19,514 nucleotides of DNA from a bacterium (lineage in GTDB: Bacteria; SZUA-182; DTGQ01), in NCBI GenBank assembly GCA_040755755.1, contig JBFLZW010000022.1, forward strand, positions 47,288 to 66,801, written 5' to 3'. Made by a program: the position numbers and the translations under genes. This document shows positions 1 through 7,579 of the stretch, piece by piece (the first letter of the stretch is position 1; each line of letters begins with the position of its first letter). The notes under the pieces are model-generated. The model saw nothing but the letters and a program-made list of their open reading frames with translations. It was not told the origin of the DNA and made no database searches.

Positions 1-2
1 GC

Positions 3-870
3 AGTGATGACCTGAAGTATGCCACCAATGCTTCCGGCGCATGGCAAATCCACGTTGTGGACAGTGCAGGAGACGCAGGAAGGTATGCCTCGATTGCCCT
101 CGATGCATCCGGGAAGGCGCACATCAGTTATTATGATGTAAGTAATAGCAATCTGAAGTATGCCACGAATGTCACCGGCGCATGGCAAATCCACGTTGTG
201 GACAGTGCAGGAGACGCAGGAAGGTATGCCTCGATTGCCCTCGATGCATCCGGGAAGGCGCACATCAGCTATTATGGTGATAGCAGTGATGACCTGAAGT
301 ATGCCACCAATGCCTCTGGCTCATGGCAAACCCAGATTGTGGACAGCACAGGAAATGTGGGAACGTATACCTCGATTGCCCTTGATGAATCCGGAAAGGC
401 GCATATCAGCTATTATGATGTAACTAATAGCAACCTGAAGTATGCCACCAATGCCTCTGGCTCATGGCAAATCCAAACCGTGGATAGCGATGGGGATGTA
501 GGGGAGCATTCCTCGATTGCCCTTGACGCATCCGGGAAGGCGCACATCAGCTATTATGGTGATAGCAGTGATGATCTGAAGTATGCCACCAATGCCTCTG
601 GCTCATGGCAAATCCAAATTGTGGACAGCGATGGAGAAGCAGGATCATACACCTCGATTGCCCTTGATGCATCCGGAAAGGCGCATATCAGTTACTGTGG
701 TAACAATTCCCTGAAGTATGCCGCCAATGTTACCGGCTCATGGCAGGCCCAAACCGTGGATAGCGATGAAGGAGCAGGATCGTATACCTCGATCGCCCTC
801 GATTCATCCGGCAGGGCGCATATCAGCTACTATGATGCCAGTAACGACGATCTCAAGTACGCTACGGAAA
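3..870 (+). repeat. Tandem 141-bp coding repeats, six full units plus a partial one
   Basis: Units begin at 57, 198, 339, 480, 621 and 756; the fifth is 6 bp shorter. The first two full units and the partial leading unit are nearly identical at nucleotide level, while later units have diverged. A variable loop alternates between two forms (D-V-S/T-N-S-N and G-D-S-S-D-D), giving a higher-order 282-bp AB repeat over most of the array. Confidence 0.9.
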
Positions 871-1025
871 CAGCTCGGCCCGAAATTACGGATCCTGTCA
901 TTGATAATCCTTCTCCGAACCATGATGGTTCTCGTGGCGGTTCCTCATCTTCAGGTTGTTTTATCAATTCCTTACAGGCGTCAAAGGAGTGGTTCCAGAG
1001 GTTCTTCAGGGGGATGGACCGATAG
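3..1025 (+). CDS. Exported tandem-repeat (beta-propeller-like) protein, 5' end outside window
   Basis: The reading frame is open from the first bases, so the N-terminus, presumably with a signal peptide, lies upstream. Six units of 47 residues (one is 45) plus a partial one follow each other. Each carries SIALDxSGKAHISYY, LKYATN and GSWQ blocks and starts with VDS. Repeats with this SYYD/LKYATN pattern are common in secreted proteins of Deltaproteobacteria and are probably blades of a beta-propeller; the fold is inferred from repeat length and strand-like pattern. After the last unit (about base 870) comes a Pro/Asn/Asp linker, then a Gly/Ser run followed by Cys-Phe-Ile. That resembles the GG-CFI motif found near the C-terminus of many exported proteins, but the usual ATAAYG continuation is missing. 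Role unknown; an extracellular binding or surface function is likely. A gap of 192 bp separates it from glnS. Confidence 0.75.
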   Translation, partial: SDDLKYATNASGAWQIHVVDSAGDAGRYASIALDASGKAHISYYDVSNSNLKYATNVTGAWQIHVVDSAGDAGRYASIALDASGKAHISYYGDSSDDLKYATNASGSWQTQIVDSTGNVGTYTSIALDESGKAHISYYDVTNSNLKYATNASGSWQIQTVDSDGDVGEHSSIALDASGKAHISYYGDSSDDLKYATNASGSWQIQIVDSDGEAGSYTSIALDASGKAHISYCGNNSLKYAANVTGSWQAQTVDSDEGAGSYTSIALDSSGRAHISYYDASNDDLKYATETARPEITDPVIDNPSPNHDGSRGGSSSSGCFINSLQASKEWFQRFFRGMDR

Positions 1026-1217
1026 GTGTGCGCAGCTTTATCTTCAATACGGAACGGTATGGATTTTTTTTACTTCAGCATGCTGGAATGAATGGTGATA
1101 TTATGGTAGAATAATTTCTTCAGATATTGATACATGAGTACGATACATTGGGACTCTATTCATGATATCCGCTCACAATCGCCATTAATACCAGATAGAT
1201 TGAGGTAAAGAAAGCTT

Positions 1218-3020
1218 ATGAAAACACCAGACACGGAAAAAGCTGTCAATGGAAAGGAACCTGAGAAGGGTGTTGAAACCATCGTCATGGATGATCCCGG
1301 CAGGGGCGCAGCCGTCAAGGACGATACCGCTCCCTCTCTTGACTTTATCCGGGCTATTATTGCCGAGGACCTGAAGGCGGGCAAGAATAATGGCCGGATT
1401 GCGACCCGGTTCCCGCCTGAGCCGAATGGTTATCTTCATATCGGCCACGCCAAGTCCATCTGCCTGAATTTCGGGATTGCCGCCGAGCATCCGGGTGGCA
1501 CCTGCAATCTGCGGCTCGATGACACGAATCCGACCAAAGAGGATGTCGAGTATGTGGAATCGATCAAAGAGGACATCAGATGGCTTGGGTTCGATTGGGG
1601 CGATCGCCTGTTTTATGCATCCGACTATTTTGAGCAGCTCTATCAGTATGCCGTGCAGTTGATCAAAGAGGGCAAAGCCTACGTCTGCGACTTAAGCCCG
1701 GATGAGATCAGAGAGACGCGCGGCACCCTGACCGAGCCGGGCCGGAACAGTCCGTATCGCAACCGGACGGTCGAAGAGAACCTGGACTTGTTCGAGCGCA
1801 TGCGGGCGGGAGAATTCGAGGACGGCTCCCATGTAGTCCGGGCCAAAATTGACATGGCTTCTCCCAATTTGAATATGCGGGATCCGACCATCTACCGCAT
1901 CCGGCGGGTAGCACATCACCGGACGGGTGATCGGTGGTGCATTTATCCCATGTACGACTTTGCTCATTGCCTTTCGGATTCCATCGAGGGGATTACCCAC
2001 TCTATCTGTACGCTGGAATTCGAGAATAACCGGCCATTATACGACTGGTTCCTGGATGAACTGAAGGTCAAGTGCCATCCGCAGCAAATCGAGTTTGCCC
2101 GCCTCAACCTCAGCCATACGGTGCTGAGCAAGCGAAAGCTCAACGAGCTGGTGGAACAGGGATATGTCACCGGCTGGGATGATCCCAGGATGCCTACCCT
2201 GGCCGGGCTGCGAAGGCGAGGCTATACACCGGAGGCCATCCGGAACTTTTGTGAGCGCGTGGGCGTGGCCAAAAGAGACAGTCTGGTCGATATCGCCCTG
2301 CTCGAATATTATATCCGGGAGGACCTGAACAGGCGGGCACCGAGGGTCATGGCGGTCCTGCGTCCTGTGCGGGTCGTGATTGACAATTACCCGGAAGGAC
2401 AGGTGGAAGAGCTTCAGGCCGAGAATAATCCGGAAGATCCCACTATGGGAAAACGCACGATCCCCTTCTCCCGGGTACTGTATATCGAGCAGGAGGATTT
2501 CCGGGAAGAGCCGCCGAAAAAGTTCTTTCGCCTTGCTCCCGGCCGCGAGGTGCGGTTGAAACATGCCTATTACATCACGTGCGTGGATGTGGTCAAAGAC
2601 GAGCGAACCGGCCAGATTGTCGAGCTGCACTGCACCTACGATCCGGCAACGCGGGGCGGATGGTCTTCGGATGGCCGTGACGTCAAGGGAACACTGCACT
2701 GGGTTTCGGCTGCTCACGCGATTCCTGCTGAGGTGCGGCTGTACGACCACCTGTTCACCAGAGAAAACCCCAACGAGGTGGAGGCTGGCCGTGATTTCAA
2801 GGATTATCTGAATCCCCGGTCACTGGAACGGTTGACTTCCTGCAAGGTTGAACCGGGTCTGGCCGCTGCCGCGCCTGGGAGCCGGTATCAGTTCCTGCGG
2901 CAGGGTTATTTCTGCCTTGATCCCGTTGATTCCGTCAATGGAGCACTGGTCTTTAACCGGACGGCAGGCTTGCGCGATTCATGGGCCAAGATCGAGAAAT
3001 CGCAGAGTGGCCGGGGGTAG
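1218..3020 (+). CDS. glnS: Glutamine--tRNA ligase (GlnRS)
   Basis: This class I aminoacyl-tRNA synthetase charges tRNA-Gln with glutamine using ATP in the cytoplasm. The Rossmann-fold signature [15 protein letters not shown] has its HIGH residues at 74-77, and the KMSKS-equivalent loop reads VLSKR at 302-306, the GlnRS form. Other GlnRS blocks are LRLDDTNP near residue 100, [14 protein letters not shown] near 265 and [16 protein letters not shown] just after KMSKS. The C-terminal anticodon-binding beta-barrels follow, ending in DPVDS...[11 protein letters not shown]. The 600-residue length is slightly more than the E. coli enzyme because about 40 poorly conserved residues precede [10 protein letters not shown]. 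The ATG is preceded by GAGG at 1202-1205, a rather long spacing, so an internal start cannot be excluded. It is followed by its own terminator and looks monocistronic. Confidence 0.97.
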   Translation: MKTPDTEKAVNGKEPEKGVETIVMDDPGRGAAVKDDTAPSLDFIRAIIAEDLKAGKNNGRIATRFPPEPNGYLHIGHAKSICLNFGIAAEHPGGTCNLRLDDTNPTKEDVEYVESIKEDIRWLGFDWGDRLFYASDYFEQLYQYAVQLIKEGKAYVCDLSPDEIRETRGTLTEPGRNSPYRNRTVEENLDLFERMRAGEFEDGSHVVRAKIDMASPNLNMRDPTIYRIRRVAHHRTGDRWCIYPMYDFAHCLSDSIEGITHSICTLEFENNRPLYDWFLDELKVKCHPQQIEFARLNLSHTVLSKRKLNELVEQGYVTGWDDPRMPTLAGLRRRGYTPEAIRNFCERVGVAKRDSLVDIALLEYYIREDLNRRAPRVMAVLRPVRVVIDNYPEGQVEELQAENNPEDPTMGKRTIPFSRVLYIEQEDFREEPPKKFFRLAPGREVRLKHAYYITCVDVVKDERTGQIVELHCTYDPATRGGWSSDGRDVKGTLHWVSAAHAIPAEVRLYDHLFTRENPNEVEAGRDFKDYLNPRSLERLTSCKVEPGLAAAAPGSRYQFLRQGYFCLDPVDSVNGALVFNRTAGLRDSWAKIEKSQSGRG

Positions 3021-3115
3021 GGGAGGGCTTGTATAGATTTTTCACAGGCCGGATTTGTATACCTTCCTCCACTCCCTGATGGCAGTCCTGTCCGGTATGA
3101 TGGATATCCCCAAAG

Positions 3116-3160
3116 AGAGCCGGGAATAAGCGGTTTTCATTCCTGGCTCTGTGCGTTTTT
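3116..3160 (+). terminator. Rho-independent terminator of glnS
   Basis: A 12-bp stem (3116-3127 with 3139-3150, one G-T pair) has an 11-nt loop and is followed by GTGCGTTTTT. It lies about 100 bp past the glnS stop. Confidence 0.75.
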
Positions 3161-3243
3161 ACCAACATTTCCCTCCCTGGCATTAAATTTGCTTGCCATA
3201 AGAAGAAGTAATCAGTGATCAATTATCAGTTTTCTTTTTTGCT

Positions 3244-3278
3244 GACCACTGATCACTGGCCACTGACCACCGACCACT
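3244..3278. repeat. 7-bp tandem microrepeat, five copies
   Basis: Five successive heptamers of the form G(A/G)(C/T)CAC(T/C) lie in the intergenic region between the glnS terminator and the next gene. Further related GATCACT-like bases on the opposite strand lie near 3213-3222. No coding content is seen here. Confidence 0.7.
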
Positions 3279-3303
3279 CAAAAGGCTGTAACAGGGAGGA
3301 ATT

Positions 3304-3840
3304 TTGGCATCTATGGTTTCAACGCAGCACCTGATGACTTCGATTGTTTTCATCCTGCTGGTCATTGTCTTTTGGGAAATCATAAGAAGCATCTTCACAG
3401 GAGTTCTTCGCCGGCTGTCCGGGATTTTCCGCCAGTCTCCACCCGCCGGAGCCTATGTGCGAAACCATGAACAGCAGGTTTGGCAGGCCAGGAGGGAAAA
3501 ATTTATACAGGACATCAGGCAGGAGACTGCAACTTTGATGGGTCAGGGACAGATGGCCAGTATGCTGATCAGGGACCGTGTTTTGAAGGAAACGCGGGAG
3601 GAAGCGCAGAGAATCCTCCGGGAAGCACGAGGTGAAGTTGAGAAGATGCGCAGAGATGCAATCCTGAATATTCAGAAGGATATGGCTGAAATGGTCTACT
3701 CCTTTAACCAGCATTGGCAAAAGAACTCTCCTGGTCAGACCCAGGGTTATCCGAAGGTGAGTAATAAGGTTATCGAAAAGTACCTGGACAGCTACCATGC
3801 TTTGAAAAAGAATGCTCCTCAGACAAGCAGCCTGCTTTAG
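3304..3840 (+). CDS. Membrane-anchored coiled-coil protein of unknown function
   Basis: A single hydrophobic segment at residues 10-30 (SIVFILLVIVFWEII) is followed by a basic stretch. A long, charged, probably coiled-coil helix then runs at about 65-130, rich in REEAQRILREARGEVEKMRR-like heptads, and the C-terminus is polar. One N-terminal span plus an extended Ala/Glu/Arg helix resembles the shape of F-type ATPase subunit b, but no specific signature is seen and no other ATPase genes are nearby. I do not assign that function. The TTG at 3304 sits four bases after GGGAGG; the ATG at 3313 is the alternative, with a 13-base spacing. The gene is alone: its stop is followed by 193 bp before the cytochrome b gene. 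Confidence 0.7.
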   Translation: MASMVSTQHLMTSIVFILLVIVFWEIIRSIFTGVLRRLSGIFRQSPPAGAYVRNHEQQVWQARREKFIQDIRQETATLMGQGQMASMLIRDRVLKETREEAQRILREARGEVEKMRRDAILNIQKDMAEMVYSFNQHWQKNSPGQTQGYPKVSNKVIEKYLDSYHALKKNAPQTSSLL

Positions 3841-3861
3841 GAGCCTTACTCCTCCTTTTTG
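3839..3861 (+). terminator. Possible weak terminator after the coiled-coil gene
   Basis: A 5-bp stem (AGGAG with CTCCT) with a 5-nt loop overlaps the stop codon and is followed by CCTTTTTG. The short stem makes this tentative. Confidence 0.35.
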
Positions 3862-4033
3862 GGCAGAAAATCCAATGCCAGGTCCTGCCCCGGAAATTTA
3901 TTCAGAATATCCTCATCGAAATAAGCGATAAATATAGGTAGAGCGGTTCAGCGGAAAGTTTATCAGACAAGCGGCCCAGGCCTTAATTTTGCTGAGGTTA
4001 TCACTATAAACACTTAATTAATAGATCGTTATA

Positions 4034-5119
4034 ATGAAGGCAAGTAAGATCTGCACTCGACGCATTCACGACAGTCCGAACGTGCAGGAAGGTCAGGCCA
4101 ACGGCCCTGACAACGGCCCTGACTCTGTCCTCCACGAGGGAACCGGTGCTCTCAGCCCGATTCCGAAGCTCCAGGAATACCTTGAGCCCGGACCCGTTCG
4201 CTGGTCTTCCTGTTCAGGCTGGATTATTTTTTATTTATTCTGCCTTGAAGGGCTCAGCGGCATTCTGCTCCTGCTGTATTATCGCCCTACGGTCTCAGAG
4301 GCTTATGAATCAGTTCAGCAGATTACCAATATCCTGCATTATGGCTGGCTGGTCCGGGGGGTGCATATCTGGGGAATACATCTTCTGGTTATTTTCCTGA
4401 TGCTTCACCTGGCACAGAAAATCATCACCCAAAGCTATGGGGCGGCCTTGAAATTAACCTGGGTATTGGGAATTCTGTTGATGGTTCTGGTGGGTATCAT
4501 CGGAGCTACAGGGCATTTGCTTCCCTGGACTCAGGGCTCCTATTGGGCAACCACCTTCCTCACTCAGCTTTCGACAGCCATTCCAGTCATTGGCGAATCG
4601 GTTAAAATCCTTATCCGTGGAGGGAGTGAAGTCTCACAGATGACCCTCTCCCGCTTTTTCGCCCTGCATATTCTCATTGCTCCTTTTCTCTTCACCCTCC
4701 TGGCCGGGCTCCATATATTTTCAGCCAGAAGATCCCTTATTCCCAAAGACCTTCTTCTCCAGGTCTTGATGCTTCTGGTCCTGACGGCTATGGTATTCTC
4801 TCTTTCCACGTTTTCTCCTCCCCGGATTTCCACCAAGGCGGATCCTCTCAATTCGATCCTGAATATCAAGCCTGAATGGTATTTCATGGCTTCTTATGAG
4901 ACCTTTCAGCTTTTGCGAATAATGCATCCGGAGAAGCAGGCAGTAAGCGTTATCCTGGGAATTGTCCTCCACCTTGGGGTTCTTCTGCTGCTCCTGCTGT
5001 TCCCCTGGTTTGCTCCCTCGCAAGATAAAGCCCCGTGGCTGAAATCCCTTGCTTGTGCGCTGACCACATTCGGGCTGCTTATTTTCCTGACCCTTACCCT
5101 GTTAGGCGCCTGCTCATGA
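4034..5119 (+). CDS. b6-type cytochrome b fused to subunit IV-like domain (quinol-oxidising membrane subunit)
   Basis: An integral membrane di-heme cytochrome b of the bc1/b6f superfamily, expected to oxidise menaquinol. The N-terminal four-helix domain has heme ligands H111 and H125 (VH...LH, spacing 14) and H212 and H227 (spacing 15). The 15-residue spacing is that of cytochrome b6 rather than mitochondrial cytochrome b. C60 lies 21 residues before YYRPTV, exactly where Cys35 of cytochrome b6 attaches heme c_i. The C-terminal part carries the Qo-site motif PEWY at 280-283 and about three further helices, so b6 and subunit IV are fused. The first roughly 45 residues are polar and unconserved, and no good Shine-Dalgarno precedes the ATG, so the true start could be internal. 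The stop overlaps the start of the multiheme cytochrome gene (ATGA). No Rieske gene is present upstream. Confidence 0.92.
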   Translation: MKASKICTRRIHDSPNVQEGQANGPDNGPDSVLHEGTGALSPIPKLQEYLEPGPVRWSSCSGWIIFYLFCLEGLSGILLLLYYRPTVSEAYESVQQITNILHYGWLVRGVHIWGIHLLVIFLMLHLAQKIITQSYGAALKLTWVLGILLMVLVGIIGATGHLLPWTQGSYWATTFLTQLSTAIPVIGESVKILIRGGSEVSQMTLSRFFALHILIAPFLFTLLAGLHIFSARRSLIPKDLLLQVLMLLVLTAMVFSLSTFSPPRISTKADPLNSILNIKPEWYFMASYETFQLLRIMHPEKQAVSVILGIVLHLGVLLLLLLFPWFAPSQDKAPWLKSLACALTTFGLLIFLTLTLLGACS

Positions 5120-6429
5120 GACAATCACCCTTTATTACCGGATATTCATCCCGCATGGCTCCCGGTTCAGTTCCGGTGATTGTGGTAGCCCTGCTCATCA
5201 GCCTCCTTCTTGACTGCCGGATGTCCCTGGCTGTTCGGAGCTCCTGTTTGGACTGTCATCTGGGATCAGCAAGGCCGGAATTAGCCAGATATGCGCAGCA
5301 GTGGCTCAAGAGCGCTCACGCCCTGGTTCCGGTCTGCTGTGAGGAATGCCACGGCGGTAATCCAGCCTCGCCCAAAACGCCGGTGATCGGGAAGGAAGGC
5401 TTCATTGGTTCACCCGGTAAAAGAGATATCCCTGCACTCTGTGACCGCTGCCATGCGGATGCCCTCTACATGCGAAAGCACGATATCCGGGTTGATGAGG
5501 AAAACCTGTATAAAAACAGCATCCACGGCCGGGAGTTGCTGGAGAGGGACAATCAGGATGCAGCCAGTTGTGTGGATTGTCATGGCAGTCATGATATCAG
5601 AAAGCCGGATGATCCCCAATCAACGGTCAGCCATCAGAATATTGCCGATACCTGCGCCCGCTGTCATGCCAACAGGGACCTCATGGAACCTTACGGCCTT
5701 CCCACAGATCAGTTGACCCGATATAAGAAGAGCTATCATGGTCAAATTGTCTATCAGCAGGTTGAGGGGGGAAATCCCCGTCTGGCCCCTTCCTGCCCGG
5801 GATGTCACGGCATCCACGGCGGAAAACCGGCAGGAGTTGACCGGGTTTCCGATGCCTGCAATAACTGCCATTTGAATTGCAAGCGGTATTTTCAAAAAAG
5901 CATTCACAGCCTCATGCTGAAAAAAAATGGAAAGCCCCGCTGTATCGATTGTCATGGCTATCACGATATCCCGCCTCCCAGTGAAGAGCTTTTCACTGGC
6001 AAGGCAGCTTCTCATTGTGGCACATGCCATTCGCCTGAATCGCCGGAGTACCGGAATGGGCAAAGACTGCGGGCTCTCATCAAACGGGCGAGAAGAGAGG
6101 CCGCAAGAAGCCAGAGCAAGATTATCCGGGTGAAACAGGATCTGGATATCGATGTTTCCAGTCTCAATTTGCGGATGGAAGATGTTCTCGAAAATCTTGG
6201 CCAAGCTATTAAGGCTACTCATTCACAGGATATCCAGGTCGTAAGTCAGATTATCAGCAACGCCAGGAAATACATAATCATCATCGACCAGCAGGTCGAT
6301 CAGTGCTACCAGGAGGCCAGACAGAGAAAACAATGGCTGGGCCGCATGCTTCTGCTCATATCCGTGGCCTTCCTGCTGGTCGCTTATCAAAGACACAGGC
6401 TGAAAAACCAGGGCAGCAAGATCGTATAG
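5116..6429 (+). CDS. Membrane-anchored nonaheme c-type cytochrome
   Basis: Nine CxxCH heme-attachment motifs lie at residues 44-48, 75-79, 109-113, 152-156, 180-184, 227-231, 248-252, 276-280 and 301-305. The motifs at 152, 227 and 276 continue as CxxCHGxH. A hydrophobic N-terminal segment (about residues 18-36) acts as signal peptide or anchor, placing the hemes outside the cytoplasmic membrane. Residues about 315-400 form a long helical, probably coiled-coil, region with no hemes. A second hydrophobic segment near 408-425 is followed by basic residues, a second anchor. The start chosen is the ATG in the ATGA overlap with the cytochrome b stop; the Met 13 codons later is an alternative. Coupling to the b6-like gene suggests it takes electrons from quinol through cytochrome b and passes them to a periplasmic carrier or reductase. 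The terminal acceptor is unknown. Confidence 0.93.
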   Translation: MRQSPFITGYSSRMAPGSVPVIVVALLISLLLDCRMSLAVRSSCLDCHLGSARPELARYAQQWLKSAHALVPVCCEECHGGNPASPKTPVIGKEGFIGSPGKRDIPALCDRCHADALYMRKHDIRVDEENLYKNSIHGRELLERDNQDAASCVDCHGSHDIRKPDDPQSTVSHQNIADTCARCHANRDLMEPYGLPTDQLTRYKKSYHGQIVYQQVEGGNPRLAPSCPGCHGIHGGKPAGVDRVSDACNNCHLNCKRYFQKSIHSLMLKKNGKPRCIDCHGYHDIPPPSEELFTGKAASHCGTCHSPESPEYRNGQRLRALIKRARREAARSQSKIIRVKQDLDIDVSSLNLRMEDVLENLGQAIKATHSQDIQVVSQIISNARKYIIIIDQQVDQCYQEARQRKQWLGRMLLLISVAFLLVAYQRHRLKNQGSKIV

Positions 6430-6477
6430 ACAAGCCACGAAGACAAGAGGCTGGCCGGCTATGCCTTCATCAATCCA

Positions 6478-6633
6478 ATGGAAAGTTCTACCGACGTTGT
6501 ACGAGAGGCTTTAACTTTTTTAAATTGGGCAGCTCATGAATTAAAGGAAAATCGAGTTATTCTATCCTCTACGTCTGATTATAAAGATTTTCATCAATTG
6601 ATAATGGACTCTCCAAGCAAAATCAAACCTTGA
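6478..6633 (+). pseudogene. Small ribbon-helix-helix-like protein, probably N-terminally truncated (51 aa)
   Basis: The frame reads STDVVREALTFLNWAAHELK followed by ENRVILSS and then FHQLIMDSP. In small RHH-type regulators a DNA-contacting strand and first helix precede a segment like this, and a GxKILL...LVM tail ends it; here only the second helix and tail remain. No Shine-Dalgarno precedes the ATG, and the frame upstream is open only back to 6430, just beside the cytochrome stop, without a recognisable strand. The DNA becomes A+T-rich here compared with the cytochrome gene. The stop is followed after one base by the ATG of the next gene, so it heads a compact small-gene cassette. It could still be a functional 51-residue protein; the RHH relation is by pattern only. 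Confidence 0.5.
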
Positions 6634-6634
6634 C

Positions 6635-6910
6635 ATGTCCGAAGAATCTAAACCAAAATTACAGGATATTAAAGATTTTATTCCTGCAGTTAAACAAATA
6701 CCCCGTGAAAGGTATGAATTCTTCGTTAGAGGACTTCCTCCACTTACGAGAGCAGGGGTAAATCTTTTTATATTGGTCTTTATAGTTACAGTGGGATTCA
6801 TCGTATTTGCCATTATAGGGTATGGTCTTAAGGAACGTGAAATGACAAATACCTTAAAAACGTATCAGAGTTTAATATTAAAAGGTAATTTAAATGAATC
6901 ATCATATTGA
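6635..6910 (+). CDS. Small single-span membrane protein, unknown (91 aa)
   Basis: The N-terminal half is soluble and charged (KLQDIKDFIPAVKQIPRERY). A strong transmembrane segment follows at about 45-66 (VNLFILVFIVTVGFIVFAII), then a short polar tail. The gene starts one base after the preceding stop (TGAcATG), so translation is probably coupled; no clear Shine-Dalgarno is seen. It overlaps the next gene by 17 bases. Composition is A+T-rich with many AAA/TTA codons, unlike the flanking genes, consistent with acquired DNA. I do not recognise the family. Confidence 0.65.
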   Translation: MSEESKPKLQDIKDFIPAVKQIPRERYEFFVRGLPPLTRAGVNLFILVFIVTVGFIVFAIIGYGLKEREMTNTLKTYQSLILKGNLNESSY

Positions 6911-7061
6911 AAGATTAAAAGAATCGATCGAAAAAAGCAATTCGGAGATATTTGAATTCCGAAGGTTTTGGAAAGAAATAATTCAAATGGTTTTGCTCAA
7001 TGCCTTATTTCCGATACTCACTGCTTTACTTGGCTATATCTTTGGAACCAGACAAACCTAA
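6894..7061 (+). CDS. Very small membrane protein, unknown (55 aa)
   Basis: The ATG lies inside the end of the preceding gene, 8 bases after AAAGG (6881-6885), a usable ribosome-binding site. The first half is a charged amphipathic helix (IERLKESIEKSNSEIFEFRR). The second half is one hydrophobic segment (MVLLNALFPILTALLGYIFG) ending GTRQT. It is the third member of the A+T-rich cassette and its overlap with the 91-residue membrane protein suggests they work together. Size and topology would fit a small membrane partner or a toxin-like peptide, but nothing specific supports either. Confidence 0.55.
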   Translation: MNHHIERLKESIEKSNSEIFEFRRFWKEIIQMVLLNALFPILTALLGYIFGTRQT

Positions 7062-7390
7062 CCATTATTTCAAATTCAAATCTTTCTCTTTTGTTATTTA
7101 TTTACCTGCCTGACTTTCAGACTCCCGTGATGTTCACCCCTCCGAGAAAGAAAGAGGGGAGAAGAAACAGCCAATACTTTATGCTCCCTGGTGTCATAAA
7201 GATTCCGTCACCTGTTTTTGATACCCCTCATCGAACGGCCAGATAATCATTGTTTCATAACCCCTTGAAGGACGATAACTCCATACCTCCGGTCATGGTA
7301 TGAATAATGCTCTTCTGAGGGAAGGTAAGGAGTAAGGTTTTATGGCTTAATCGATTTAAAGGGACCAAGTTACCATGAGCTGGATGATTT

Positions 7391-7460
7391 CTGATCATGA
7401 TCAGTAGGGGAGATAGGAGAGGTTGTTGGGTGACTATCGGTCACGAAATAACCTGATCAT
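7391..7460. other. Inverted-repeat block with three TGATCA sites; possible structured RNA or operator
   Basis: A 14-bp palindrome CTGATCATGATCAG lies at 7391-7404. ATGATC at 7397-7402 also pairs with GATCAT at 7455-7460. Inside that, 7420-7427 pairs with 7447-7454 (8 bp, one G-T), and GTGAC/GTCAC (7430-7434 with 7440-7444) closes a TATCG loop. The nested pairing could be an RNA fold; the TGATCA sites could equally be protein-binding. Confidence 0.35.
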
Positions 7461-7562
7461 TCTGCTTCCAGTTCCTGGACGGGCACTGTTTCTCCTTCAC
7501 TCCGTTTTTATTCCTCCAATCTCCAACTCCTGCTCCACTGCCGCCGCCGCCACCACCATCGC

Positions 7563-7579
7563 GAAGGTATGATACCTTC
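7563..7579. promoter_or_regulatory. Perfect 17-bp palindrome (GAAGGTAT-G-ATACCTTC)
   Basis: Two 8-base arms flank one central base. The lack of a loop favours a protein-binding site over an RNA hairpin. It lies about 300 bp upstream of the secreted protein gene. No bound regulator is known. Confidence 0.35.

Noticed and set aside
3-870. Regular repeats as a non-coding satellite or CRISPR
   Set aside because: The period is 47 codons and the frame is open throughout with protein-level conservation.
1218-3020. Glutamyl- rather than glutaminyl-tRNA synthetase
   Set aside because: The VLSKRKL loop, LRLDDTNP and the two-barrel C-terminal region are those of GlnRS.
3304-3840. F-type ATP synthase subunit b
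   Set aside because: Only the general shape (one span plus long helix) is shared; no other ATP synthase gene is near.
6303-6539. Plus-strand frame crossing the end of the cytochrome gene
   Set aside because: It overlaps the cytochrome coiled coil in another frame and has no start signal; the small RHH-like frame explains the later part better.
6430-7100. Insertion sequence or prophage fragment
   Set aside because: No transposase, integrase, terminal inverted repeats or target-site duplication is visible; only composition suggests acquisition.
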